64,000 nt of DNA from Embleya sp045207655 (GTDB lineage: Bacteria; Actinomycetota; Actinomycetes; Streptomycetales; Streptomycetaceae), in the NCBI RefSeq assembly GCF_045207655.1, contig NZ_CP108785.1:806001-870000 (forward strand). Reading direction: 5' to 3'. Made by a program: the position numbers and the translations under genes. The notes below the pieces were generated by a model. The model searched no databases. It was not told the origin of the DNA and was given only the letters and a program-made list of their open reading frames with translations. Numbering within the stretch: the stretch's first letter is position 1; every line of letters starts with the position of its first letter. Shown here one piece after another: positions 16,078-24,323 of this stretch.

Positions 16078-18306
16078 TCACGCCGTCACTGCCACGGTCG
16101 TCTGCGCGGTCGTCAGCGCGGTGCCGTCGATGGCGAAGTCGACCGTCGCCGCATAGGTGCCCGCGGGCAACGTCGCGGCGACCCGCAGGGGCACGGTCAC
16201 GCTGGGCTGCTCGGCTCCGCGTACGTCGAGAGTGCCCCGAAGGTCGGCCGCGGTGATCCCGTCCGGCAGGCGCAGCACCCACTCGACGCGGCGTGGGGTG
16301 AAGTCGACCGGCTGAGCCACGATCCTCAGTTGTACCTCGCTGCCGGATCGCACGGTCAGTCGCCGGTCGGGCAGGTACCCCCACGCGGCCGCCCGATACT
16401 CGCGGGCGATTTCGGTACGGCTGACCGAGCCGTCATAGCGACTCGCCACATAGCCCGACTCCAGTTGCACGCCTTCGAAACGGTGCGCCTGGGTCAGCTG
16501 TCGGTAGCGGTCCTTCGCCTGCTGCGCTCCGGCGTCATCCCGGATCTGCGAGTAGTGGGTGATGTCGATGTCGGCGAGCGAGACCTCGGCCCCCGCCGCG
16601 AGCCGCCGCAGTACAACCGCGGTGGCCGTCTGCCGACCGACCTGCGCGAGAGCGGCCTGCACATCGGCGTGCGCCGCCTGGTACTGGGCGCGGAACGCGG
16701 CGCCACCGCCTTGGCTGTTCAATCCGTCGGGATCGGCCGTGGTCCGGGCGAAGTAGTCCCGCATCCGGTCCGCTCCCGGTCCGAACCGAGCCGGGAGATA
16801 TTCCGTGAGGAATCGGTCGGCGGTCAGTCCGGCATCCCACGCGCTGCGCGCGGTGAACAGATGCAGTGCCTCGAACTGCAACCAGCTACCCGGCTCGGCG
16901 TAACTCTCGACGCCGGTGAGTTCGAGGCTCTTGTACAGTGCGGCGTCCGTGGCCAGCACGGTGAGCGGATTGCCGAGGCTGCGCCACCGGTAGCGCCTGG
17001 AGTAGTCGTAGATCGCCAGGTCGCCGTTGTGGGTCGCACGCCAGCTCCGCAGGGCCGACATGTGGGACGCATTCGTAGCCGCCGACGGATCATTCAGCGG
17101 TACGGCGTAGGTCCGGCCGAAGGCGGCGAAATCGATCAGCACACTGTCGTCGAAGGCGTGGCCTGCGGTAGGCGGCTCGAGTCCCGAGGTCCAGATGTAG
17201 GCGATTCGCTCCACCTGGACCGTCAGGCTCTCCTTCGCCAGCGCCGCGACGAGCGCGTTGACGATGTGCGTCTCGGCGTTGGTGGCGGTGCCGAACGCCG
17301 CCAGGGTGGCCGGCGCCCAGCTCGCCCCGTCCGGCGGCCAGCAGTCGAAGATCGCGACCTCGGGCCGGGTGCGCAAGTAGGCCACGACATTGGCGACATA
17401 CTGAGTGACGGCGGCCTCGTCGTGTGCGTTGAAGACGTTGCAACCCGCCGTGTAGTACTGCGGATACTGATTCGGAGACAGGAACGAGTTGTAGCCGTGG
17501 CCGCCGAGTTCCAGGGTGAGTCCGCGCTTGGCGAGTTCCGGCACGACGACCGATCGGAAGTCGTCGTAGTTGGTCACTCCCTCCGCCTGGTAGTCATACG
17601 GGAAGACAAGTGTGCTGAACCGCTGCTTGGCCATCCAGTCGATCAATGCGACGAGATTGCCGGAGTTGATGCTCCAGCCTTCCTCGACGTCCTTGCGACG
17701 CAGCGCGAACGAGGGGCTGGTGACATTGGCCGGAGGGTCGGCGACGATGATGTCGCTCAGCTGCGGAACGTGCTCGGCCGCGCCCTCGTAGTACGCGTAC
17801 TGCGGAGCGAAGAACCGGACGCCGAACTGCTCCAGGAGCGAGTAGGCCGCGTACACGACCGCGCGGGGACCGACGCCGGTGAGCACGAGCCGGGCATCCG
17901 ACGCCCCGATGAAGTAACTGTCTTCCACGGCACCCGACAACGCGGAATCAGCGGTGCCGAGCCACGCCGTGGGCAGCGCACCAGGGGCAGCGGGCCCATG
18001 TACCGCGCACAGCCCGGTCGTCGCGATCCGAGGTGCGTCACCGTGGAGTCGAGCCGGGGAGACCGGCACCCGCACGCCGGTCATCATCTGTAGATAGGCG
18101 GCGAGTTCGGTGGCCGCGAACCGGGCGCTGCGCTCGCCCCACCACAGCAAATGGACGTTGGAGCGCTTGTCGCGCACCACCTCGAAGCGTGGCCGGTCAC
18201 GATCGGCCGCCTGCGCCAGAGTCGGGCGGGCAATGCCGCCCAGCGCGGCGATGCCTGCGGTTCCCACGGCTCCGGTCAGGAGGGTGCGCCGTGTCGGGTG
18301 GGTCAT
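16078..18306 (-). CDS. Exported DUF4838 protein, probable glycosidase-like
   Basis: 742-residue exported protein. The N-terminus (HPTRRTLLTGAVGTAGIAAL) is a Tat-type signal. Residues about 45-150 resemble the small domain that precedes the barrel in GH20/GH67 enzymes (FAATELAAYLQMMTGVRVPV, VYAAYSLLEQFGVRFF). A DUF4838-like region follows (YDWM-type barrel, ELGGHGYNSFLS, FDCWPPDGASW), then a helical stretch and a beta-rich C-terminus. ATG 18306 has GGAG five nt upstream. It is the last gene of the sulfatase/FGE cluster, which suggests it handles a sulfated or acidic glycan. Activity and substrate are inference. Confidence 0.75.
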   Translation of the reverse strand: MTHPTRRTLLTGAVGTAGIAALGGIARPTLAQAADRDRPRFEVVRDKRSNVHLLWWGERSARFAATELAAYLQMMTGVRVPVSPARLHGDAPRIATTGLCAVHGPAAPGALPTAWLGTADSALSGAVEDSYFIGASDARLVLTGVGPRAVVYAAYSLLEQFGVRFFAPQYAYYEGAAEHVPQLSDIIVADPPANVTSPSFALRRKDVEEGWSINSGNLVALIDWMAKQRFSTLVFPYDYQAEGVTNYDDFRSVVVPELAKRGLTLELGGHGYNSFLSPNQYPQYYTAGCNVFNAHDEAAVTQYVANVVAYLRTRPEVAIFDCWPPDGASWAPATLAAFGTATNAETHIVNALVAALAKESLTVQVERIAYIWTSGLEPPTAGHAFDDSVLIDFAAFGRTYAVPLNDPSAATNASHMSALRSWRATHNGDLAIYDYSRRYRWRSLGNPLTVLATDAALYKSLELTGVESYAEPGSWLQFEALHLFTARSAWDAGLTADRFLTEYLPARFGPGADRMRDYFARTTADPDGLNSQGGGAAFRAQYQAAHADVQAALAQVGRQTATAVVLRRLAAGAEVSLADIDITHYSQIRDDAGAQQAKDRYRQLTQAHRFEGVQLESGYVASRYDGSVSRTEIAREYRAAAWGYLPDRRLTVRSGSEVQLRIVAQPVDFTPRRVEWVLRLPDGITAADLRGTLDVRGAEQPSVTVPLRVAATLPAGTYAATVDFAIDGTALTTAQTTVAVTA

Positions 18307-18409
18307 GAGTTCTCCACAGAGGCTGTAGCGCTCGCACAGACGCGCGGGTGGATGAAGGGTTCGACGAAATTCGGCAAATCCGCCGGACAAGTTCCTTCCT
18401 CGGCTGTCA

Positions 18410-18605
18410 GCCGGGAACCGACGTGTCCCGTGGACGAGTCCGGCGTGTTGTAGGTCCGGGGTCCGGGGTCCGGGGTCCGGGGTCCGGGGTCCGGGCCCGC
18501 GTTGCGGTACCGATTGCCGTGCACGGGTACGAGCCGCCCGTACGACGCGGAGCGGTCCCGGTACCGGGCCGACGGGATCGCGACGGATGTCCGGGTCCAC
18601 CCGGT
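18410..18605 (-). pseudogene. Ghost of a second formylglycine-generating enzyme gene (3' part)
   Basis: On the minus strand, shifting frames read RVDPDIRRDPVGPVPG, RGGSYPC, HGNRYR and NTPDSSTGHVGSR. These match in order the end of the intact FGE (RVDPQGPPTGDTHVMRGG, SHMCHASYCNRYR, NTPDSSAGHVGFR). Frameshifts and a GGTCCGG expansion interrupt it, and the second active-site Cys is lost. It fills most of the gap between the FGE and DUF4838 genes, so a tandem FGE copy once existed or a partial duplication occurred. Confidence 0.65.
18453..18494. repeat. Heptanucleotide tandem repeat (GGTCCGG)x6
   Basis: Six perfect contiguous copies of GGTCCGG inside the ghost FGE segment. Because 7 is not a multiple of 3, copy changes shift frame. 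Confidence 0.95.
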
Positions 18606-18705
18606 CGGCCGCTTGCCCGCCACTGTCGGCCAGGGAAGCCGCCCGGCCGTGGACGCAACAGGCTCCACGCGTGCCGGCGCACCCGCGCACGCCTCTTGCG
18701 GCTTG

Positions 18706-19770
18706 TCAGGCGGACGCCGCGCAGCGGAAGCCCACGTGGCCGGCGGAGCTGTCCGGTGTGTTGGAGCTGCGGGCGGCGACCCGGTAGCGATTGCAGTAGG
18801 ACGCGTGGCACATGTGGGAGCCGCCGCGCATGACGTGGGTATCGCCGGTGGGCGGGCCCTGGGGGTCGACGCGAGTGACCGGGGTTCGTGGCGCGTGCCA
18901 GTCGGCGCTGTACCGGTCCGCGCACCATTCCCAGACGTTTCCCGCGACGTTGTACAAGCCGAAACCGTTGGGTGCGAAGGCGTCGACGGGCACTGTCGCG
19001 GGACGTCCCCGCGTCGCGGGGTCGCGGTGCGGGAAGTCGCCCTGCCAGATGTTGCAGCGCGGCCGCCCGCGCGGGGCGAGTTCGTCGCCCCAGGGGAAGC
19101 GCTTGCGGACCAGTCCACCGCGGGCGGCCTTCTCCCACTCGGCCTCGGTGGGCAGGCGCTTTCCGGCCCACTCCGCGTAGGCGGCGGCGTCGTTCCAGGA
19201 GATGTGTGTGACGGGGTGGTTCGGCCGGTCGCCGATGCCGGATCCGGGTCCCTCGGGGGTGCGCCAGCCCGCCCCGGCGACCGGACGCCACCAAGGGGCG
19301 CCGGGCACGATGCCGGCCAGGACGTGTGCCCGGGCCCGCGGGTGGACGAACCCGTCGAACACGTATGACCAGCCGATGCGTTCCGCGTCGGTCCGGTACC
19401 CGGTCGCCTTGGTGAACGTCGCGAAGCGCGCGTTGGACACGGTGGTCGCGTCGATGTGGAAGGCGGGCACGTGAACCTCGCGGACCGGGCCCTCGCCGTC
19501 GGCGGGGAACGCGTCGGCGTCGTCGCCGCCCATGAGGAACGGGCCTTCGGGAACGCGCACCATACCCCGCAGGGACGGGGCGGCGGCACGGCGCCGCGGC
19601 CCGGATGACGCGGGAGCGGCGGGCTCGGTGGGCGCGTCGGGCGCCGGACGGCGCGGACCGCAGCAGGCACCGGTGTGTCCTGGCCCGATCGCCAACGTGG
19701 AGCCGTCTCCGGCCCCGGACCCGAGGGCGGCGTCGACGACGGGGCCGGTTTCCTGCCGGTTCAAGAACAT
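18706..19770 (-). CDS. Formylglycine-generating enzyme (sulfatase-modifying factor)
   Basis: 354-residue copper-dependent oxidase that converts the CxPxR Cys of sulfatases to formylglycine. After a ~65-residue variable N-terminus (with GACCGPRR), the FGE fold runs from MVRVPEGPFLMGG to the end, with VTHISWNDAAAYAEWAGKR, LPTEAEWEKAARGG and NVWEWCAD. The two copper-binding catalytic cysteines are present as Cys321 and Cys326 in SHMCHASYCNRYR, followed by NTPDSSAGHVGFRC. ATG 19770 has GAGGTGAG just upstream. The sulfatase in the same cluster has a matching CTPAR site. A hairpin separates this gene from the transporter upstream. Confidence 0.92.
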   Translation of the reverse strand: MFLNRQETGPVVDAALGSGAGDGSTLAIGPGHTGACCGPRRPAPDAPTEPAAPASSGPRRRAAAPSLRGMVRVPEGPFLMGGDDADAFPADGEGPVREVHVPAFHIDATTVSNARFATFTKATGYRTDAERIGWSYVFDGFVHPRARAHVLAGIVPGAPWWRPVAGAGWRTPEGPGSGIGDRPNHPVTHISWNDAAAYAEWAGKRLPTEAEWEKAARGGLVRKRFPWGDELAPRGRPRCNIWQGDFPHRDPATRGRPATVPVDAFAPNGFGLYNVAGNVWEWCADRYSADWHAPRTPVTRVDPQGPPTGDTHVMRGGSHMCHASYCNRYRVAARSSNTPDSSAGHVGFRCAASA

Positions 19771-19844
19771 GTCTCACCTCTGGAGTGGCGCAGTGGCGCC
19801 GTGGCGCCCCGCGGCGGCCGGGCGCGGCCGAGTCCGGGAGGGAC

Positions 19845-19890
19845 GGGCCCGGTCGTCCCTACCGCCATGTCGGGTGGGACGACCGGGCCC
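19845..19890 (-). terminator. Hairpin between transporter and FGE genes
   Basis: Perfect 15-bp stem (19845-19859 with 19876-19890) and 16-nt loop, starting six bp after the stop of the binding-protein gene. It should end or attenuate the sulfatase-transporter transcript before FGE and DUF4838. Confidence 0.75.
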
Positions 19891-19895
19891 TGGGT

Positions 19896-20900
19896 TCACT
19901 GCTTCGGCACACCCCCGGCCCCGGCGTACAGGTCACCGAGGTAGTAGTCCTTGGCGGCGTCGCGCTTGGGTATCTTGTCCATCTGCACGAAGATGTCGGC
20001 GAGGTTGTCGAACCAGCCGTTCACGGTGCCGTCCTGGGTGAGCTTCGTCAGCTCCGCCGACGGCAGCAGCTTGACGTACTTGGTCGAGCCGGCCAATTGT
20101 GCGGCCGGGAGCTTGAGGAAGTCGGCCGTGACCTTCTCGGACTCGGCCGGATTGGCCACGATCCAATCGTTGGCCGCGCGCAGCACGGCTGTGACCTTGC
20201 GGACCAACTCGGGATCCTTCGACGCGAGTTCGGGCTGTGTCACGAACACGTTGGGGAAGGTCAGGCGGGGATAGAAGTCCTCGGTTCGGGTCACCTCGAC
20301 GAGGTCGGGCACGCGCTTTTTGATGTTGTCGATCAGCGGGTACCAGATGGCCGCGGCGTCGACCGAGTTCGAGCCGAACGCGGTGACGACGGTGCTCGGG
20401 TCCATGGGGACCACCGAGACGTCGGACGGTTTCAGGCCGGCCTCCCGCAGGGCGAGGTTGAGGATCATGTCACCGGAGGTGCCCGCCGGGACGGCGATCT
20501 TCTTGCCCTTCAGATCAGCGGGCTTGGTGATACCGGAGCCGGGACGCGCGATGATCCGGTCGGCCTGGCCCAGCATGTTGACCGAGACAATCTTCGCCTT
20601 GCCGGTGGCCGGCAGCCACAGCGCGCCGGGGCCGAGGTAGCCGAAGTCCAGGTTCTTGGTGCCGAGCGCCTGCACCTGGAGCGGTCCGTTGGTGAAGACC
20701 TTCAGGTCGGGCTTGAGGCCCTGCTTGCTCCACAGGTCCTGCTTCGCGGCGACGGCGAGGGCGGCCGAGCCGCTGTAGTCGCCGATGTATCCGAACGTGA
20801 CCTTGCGGCCGCCCGAGGACGAGTCGTCGTCTCCGCACGCGGTCACCGAGGCGAGGATCAAGGCGGTTGCGGCGCACAGGCCGGCGAGCTTGCGCTTCAC
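19896..20900 (-). CDS. ABC transporter substrate-binding lipoprotein (SsuA/TauA/NrtA-like)
   Basis: 334-residue solute-binding lipoprotein. The signal peptide ends at the lipobox SVTAC followed by GDDDSSSGG. The mature part has the NMT1/SsuA-type fold: VTFGYIGDYSGSAALAVA, DLKGKKIAVPAGTSGDM, a second lobe with VPMDPSTVVTAFGSNSVDAA, and IWYPLIDNI. Family members bind sulfonates, taurine, nitrate or thiamine precursors; the sulfatase context favours a sulfonate or sulfate ester, which is inference. The GTG start overlaps the ATPase stop as GTGA. It is the last gene before the hairpin. Confidence 0.88.
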   Translation of the reverse strand: MKRKLAGLCAATALILASVTACGDDDSSSGGRKVTFGYIGDYSGSAALAVAAKQDLWSKQGLKPDLKVFTNGPLQVQALGTKNLDFGYLGPGALWLPATGKAKIVSVNMLGQADRIIARPGSGITKPADLKGKKIAVPAGTSGDMILNLALREAGLKPSDVSVVPMDPSTVVTAFGSNSVDAAAIWYPLIDNIKKRVPDLVEVTRTEDFYPRLTFPNVFVTQPELASKDPELVRKVTAVLRAANDWIVANPAESEKVTADFLKLPAAQLAGSTKYVKLLPSAELTKLTQDGTVNGWFDNLADIFVQMDKIPKRDAAKDYYLGDLYAGAGGVPKQ

Positions 20901-21679
20901 GGGGTGGTCCTTTCGGAGCTTGCGGGCTGGTGGTAGACCGCGTTCCAGACCTCGCGCCGCAGCTCCGCGAATTCGCCGGACAGACGCATCTCCTCGGTCC
21001 GCGGATAGGGCAGGTCGACGGGGATGACACGGTGGATCCGCCCCGGACGGGCGGCCATCACCACGACCCGGTTGGCGAGGTATACCGCCTCGTCGACGTC
21101 GTGCGTGATGAACATGACGGTGCGCCGGTCCCGGCTCCAGGTCTCCAGGAGCGAGTCCTGCATCTGTACCCGGGTGAGCGCGTCGAGCGCCCCGAAGGGC
21201 TCGTCCATGAGCAGGACCTTGGGGTCGACGGCGTAGGCGCGGGCGATGGCGCAGCGCTGTTTCATGCCGCCGGACAGCGTCTTGGGCAGCGCGTCGGCGA
21301 AGTCGCCGAGTCCGACCAGGTCGATGATCCGTCCTGCGGTCTTTGCCCGTTCGCGCCTGCCGACCCCGGCGATCCTGAGGCCGAACTCGACGTTCTTGCG
21401 CACCGTCATCCAGGGGAACAGCGCGTACTGCTGGAAGATGACACCGCGTTCGGGGCTCGGCCCGTGCACGGGTTCGCCGTCGACGGTGACGGTGCCTCCG
21501 GTGGCGTCCAGCAGTCCGGCGGCGATGTTCATGAGTGTGCTCTTGCCGCAGCCGGACGGGCCGACGACGGTGATGAACTCGCCGTCGTGGATGTCCAGGC
21601 TCACCCGATCGAGGGCGTGGAACTCGCCGGTCTTGAGCGCGAAGTCGCGCGACACCCCGGTGAAGGAGATGGTGGGCAT
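20897..21679 (-). CDS. ABC transporter ATP-binding protein (SsuB/TauB-like)
   Basis: 260-residue ATPase with Walker A GPSGCGKST, Q-loop VIFQQYALFPWM, signature LSGGMKQRCAIARA, Walker B VLLMDEPFGALDA and switch His in VMFITHDVDEA. This set, especially FPWMTVRKNVEFGL and the DEPFGALD form, is typical of the nitrate/sulfonate/taurine importer class. It begins four nt after the permease stop and overlaps the binding-protein start. Confidence 0.92.
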   Translation of the reverse strand: MPTISFTGVSRDFALKTGEFHALDRVSLDIHDGEFITVVGPSGCGKSTLMNIAAGLLDATGGTVTVDGEPVHGPSPERGVIFQQYALFPWMTVRKNVEFGLRIAGVGRRERAKTAGRIIDLVGLGDFADALPKTLSGGMKQRCAIARAYAVDPKVLLMDEPFGALDALTRVQMQDSLLETWSRDRRTVMFITHDVDEAVYLANRVVVMAARPGRIHRVIPVDLPYPRTEEMRLSGEFAELRREVWNAVYHQPASSERTTP

Positions 21680-21683
21680 CCGG

Positions 21684-22544
21684 CTACCTTCTTTCCTGCC
21701 AGCCGGTGAGCCGCCGCTCGGCGAGCAGCAGCAGCCGGTCCATGACGAGTCCGATCGTCCCGATGGCGATGAGCTGGACGAAGATGGTGGGCAGGTCGTA
21801 GTAGAGCTGCGCCTGTTGCATGCGAAAGCCCAGTCCGCTCTGCGCGGCGATCAGCTCGGCGGCGACGACGGTGGCCCATGAGGCTCCGAGGCCGATGCGC
21901 ATGCCGACGAGGATGAACGGCGTGGAGGCGGGCACGACGACGCCGATGAAGACCTGCCGGTCCTTGGCGCCCAATACGCGTGCGGCGTTGACGAGGGTCG
22001 AGTCGACCGACACGACGCCCTGGTAGGTGGAGACCACGGACGACAGGAACGCGGCCAGGAAGATCACGAAGATCTTGGGCTTCTCGTCGATGCCCATGGT
22101 CAGGATCGCGAGCGGGATGATCGCCAGCGGGGGCACCATGCGGAAGAACTGGATCCACGGGTCGATCAGCCGGCGCACGACCGGATACCAGCCCATCGCG
22201 AAGCCGACCGGGATCGCGAGCGCCACACCGAGCAGGTATCCGGTGAGGACCCGGCGCAGGCTGGCGCCCATGTCGTCGAAGAGCGTGCCGTCCTCGACGA
22301 GTTCGGCCCCGCGCTTGGCGACCGCCCATGGTCCGGGGAGGTCCTCGATGCCGCTCTTGGTCAGGCCGATCCAGACCAGCAGGCCGAGCGCCGCCGAGCA
22401 CAGGGACAGCAGGACGGAGGAGGGCTTGGGCAGGGGTATGCGGCGGCCGGCGGGTGTCTTTGCGGCGGCGTCCGGTGCGGCGGGCGCTTCGGCGGTGCCG
22501 GCCGATGTGCCGCCGGGGCGGGCCGGTTTGGTGTCCTGGCTCAT
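21684..22544 (-). CDS. ABC transporter permease (SsuC/TauC-like)
   Basis: 286-residue inner-membrane permease. A ~45-residue Pro/Ala-rich cytoplasmic N-terminus precedes six hydrophobic helices, and the BPD_transp_1 coupling region is visible around GVVVPASTPFILVGMRIGLGASWATVVAAEL. The ATG overlaps the sulfatase stop as ATGA, so sulfatase and transporter are translated together. The last residues (LLLLAERRLTGWQERR) are typical of this class. Confidence 0.9.
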   Translation of the reverse strand: MSQDTKPARPGGTSAGTAEAPAAPDAAAKTPAGRRIPLPKPSSVLLSLCSAALGLLVWIGLTKSGIEDLPGPWAVAKRGAELVEDGTLFDDMGASLRRVLTGYLLGVALAIPVGFAMGWYPVVRRLIDPWIQFFRMVPPLAIIPLAILTMGIDEKPKIFVIFLAAFLSSVVSTYQGVVSVDSTLVNAARVLGAKDRQVFIGVVVPASTPFILVGMRIGLGASWATVVAAELIAAQSGLGFRMQQAQLYYDLPTIFVQLIAIGTIGLVMDRLLLLAERRLTGWQERR

Positions 22545-24028
22545 GCCACCTCATCCGCGACGCCGTCGACATCGGGCGCACGGTCGCCGCCGATGTCGGA
22601 CATGTAGCTCATCCAGGTGTAGGCGGGGTCCTCGCGCCGGAGCAGTTCGCGGTAGAGCCGCACGGTGAGGTCGCGGCGTACGCCCGCGTAGGCGGGTGCC
22701 TGGTAGACGTTGTGCAGCTCGTGTGGGTCCGTCTCGAGGTCGTACAACTCGTGCACGCTCTCGGGGTTGTAGACGAGCTTGTGCCGCCGGTCGCGGATCA
22801 TCCGCTGGGAGTGGGGGAAGTGGTGGCCGTGGAATTCGGCCACGACCTGCTCGCGGGTGCCGTCGGACGGCTCGCCGGACAGCAGCGGGAGGAGACTGCG
22901 GCCGTCACACGGCTCGGGCACCGGCGCGCCGGCGATGTCGAGGATCGTCGGGAACAGGTCGATCAGCGTGGCGAAGTCGTCCCGCACCTGCGCCGGTCGG
23001 CCGGGTACCCGGGCGATGCCGGGAATCCGGTAGATGTCCTCGTACATCGCCGGCCCCTTGTCGTTGAGCCGGTGGGCGCCGGTGAACTCGCCGTGGTCGG
23101 CGGTGAAGAACACCGCGGTGTCCTCCCACAGGCCGTGTGCCTTGAGCGCGTCGAGGAGCCGACCGACCTGGCGGTCGATCATCGTCACGTAGCCCCAGTA
23201 GACGGCGATCAGCTTGCGCCACTGGTCCGCGTCGAAGTGGTCCACGGACCAGTACTCGCTGTACCGACGCTGTACCTCGGGCTTGCCGGCGAAGGTCTCC
23301 GCCATCGACCCGGGCAGCGGGACGGAGTCCGGGTCGTACATGTCGTAGTACTCGTCCGGGATCAGGTAGGGCAGGTGCGGCCCGAACCAGTGGCAGGACA
23401 ACATGAACGGCCGGCCGTCCTCGCGGTTGCCCGCCGCGTATCGGTCGAGGAGTTCGAGGGTGCGGTCGGTGAGGAAGGCCTCCATCGTCGCCTCGGCGGG
23501 CTGCTGGAGGCGGCCGGCGATCAGGTGGCCGCGTCCGGTGCCGTTCTCGGCCTTGCCGAAGATCGGGTCCTTGACCGAGAAGCCCGGGTACCCGTTCTGC
23601 TCCAGCCACGCCAGGTACGACGGGTGGTGTACGGGGTTGAGCGCGCCGGTGAGGTGCTCACCGTCGATGCCGTGGTGCTCGGGCCCGCGGTTGCGGCCGA
23701 TGTGCCACTTGCCGACGTGCCCCATCCGGTAGCCGCGCTCCAGCAGCGGGCGGGCCGACACCGGGCTCGCGTCGTCGAGTTCGTCGCGGGCGCCGCCGTT
23801 GCGTTCCGGGTTGACGAGGAGCCCGTGCCGGAAGGGGTACTGGCCCGTGAACAGCGACGCGCGGGCCGGCGTGCAGATGGCCGTGGGGGTGTAGAAGCGG
23901 TCGAATCGGGTGCCGTCGGCGGCGAGCGAGTCGAGCGCCGGGGTGTCGACCACCGGGTTGCCATAGCAGCCCAGCGTGTCGGTCCGGTGTTGATCGGTCA
24001 TCAGGAACAGGACGTTGCGAACTGGCAT
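22541..24028 (-). CDS. Type I (formylglycine) sulfatase
   Basis: 495-residue cytoplasmic-looking sulfatase without signal peptide. The N-terminal metal site appears in NVLFLMTDQHRTDTLGCYG. The catalytic box is ICTPARASLFTGQYPFRHG with the Cys at residue 52, to be oxidised to formylglycine by the FGE of this cluster. HVGKWHIG and FFTADHGEFTG supply further active-site Lys, His and metal ligands, and KLVYNPESVHELYDLETDP is the usual C-terminal domain. The start is placed at MPVRNVLFL because the longer upstream frame is low-complexity Arg/Pro; its ribosome site is weak. Substrate unknown. As the first gene, it heads the transporter operon and faces away from AT-rich promoter DNA at 24170-24300. 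Confidence 0.92.
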   Translation of the reverse strand: MPVRNVLFLMTDQHRTDTLGCYGNPVVDTPALDSLAADGTRFDRFYTPTAICTPARASLFTGQYPFRHGLLVNPERNGGARDELDDASPVSARPLLERGYRMGHVGKWHIGRNRGPEHHGIDGEHLTGALNPVHHPSYLAWLEQNGYPGFSVKDPIFGKAENGTGRGHLIAGRLQQPAEATMEAFLTDRTLELLDRYAAGNREDGRPFMLSCHWFGPHLPYLIPDEYYDMYDPDSVPLPGSMAETFAGKPEVQRRYSEYWSVDHFDADQWRKLIAVYWGYVTMIDRQVGRLLDALKAHGLWEDTAVFFTADHGEFTGAHRLNDKGPAMYEDIYRIPGIARVPGRPAQVRDDFATLIDLFPTILDIAGAPVPEPCDGRSLLPLLSGEPSDGTREQVVAEFHGHHFPHSQRMIRDRRHKLVYNPESVHELYDLETDPHELHNVYQAPAYAGVRRDLTVRLYRELLRREDPAYTWMSYMSDIGGDRAPDVDGVADEVA

Positions 24029-24169
24029 ACGACGATCGCGCCTTCTGCTGGGAGCGGCGGCACCGGGCCGGGATCGTGGCGGGATCGGGGCGCGACGGTG
24101 CCGCCGGGGGCGGCGGGTGGAGAGCGGGCGGCCGGGCACGGCCGATCGGGCGGTCCCGTTGCCGGGCCC

Positions 24170-24300
24170 GGCTTATTTATTCCGGAAATGGATCGTAATA
24201 ACGCCCACGTCCGCCGCGCAAGAGGTGAACAGAAGGGAAAACCGCAACAGATCATGCGCTTACTGGCGGTGACCTGACTCTTTTAGTTCCTCATCCGGAA
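24170..24300 (-). promoter_or_regulatory. Probable promoter/operator region of sulfatase operon
   Basis: AT-richer DNA between the sulfatase gene and the ROK gene. It holds the perfect palindrome TTCCGGAA (24180-24187) and a related half-site ATCCGGAA at 24293-24300, 113 bp apart. These could be sites for the neighbouring ROK regulator. No standard -10/-35 pair is convincing. Confidence 0.35.
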
Positions 24301-24323
24301 AAACGGGCCACCCATGCCGACCC

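Noticed and set aside
15691..18093. Open plus-strand frame of about 800 codons over the DUF4838 gene
   Set aside because: It is the antisense shadow of a well-supported gene: low-complexity Arg/Gly/Val composition and no domain. Only codons 46-94, before the DUF4838 gene, are meaningful (transposase relic).
18453..18494. GGTCCGG repeats considered as a CRISPR-like array
   Set aside because: Contiguous 7-bp units without spacers; a simple slippage repeat.
22328..24277. Open plus-strand frame of about 650 codons over the sulfatase gene
   Set aside because: Antisense shadow; sulfatase motifs are on the minus strand.
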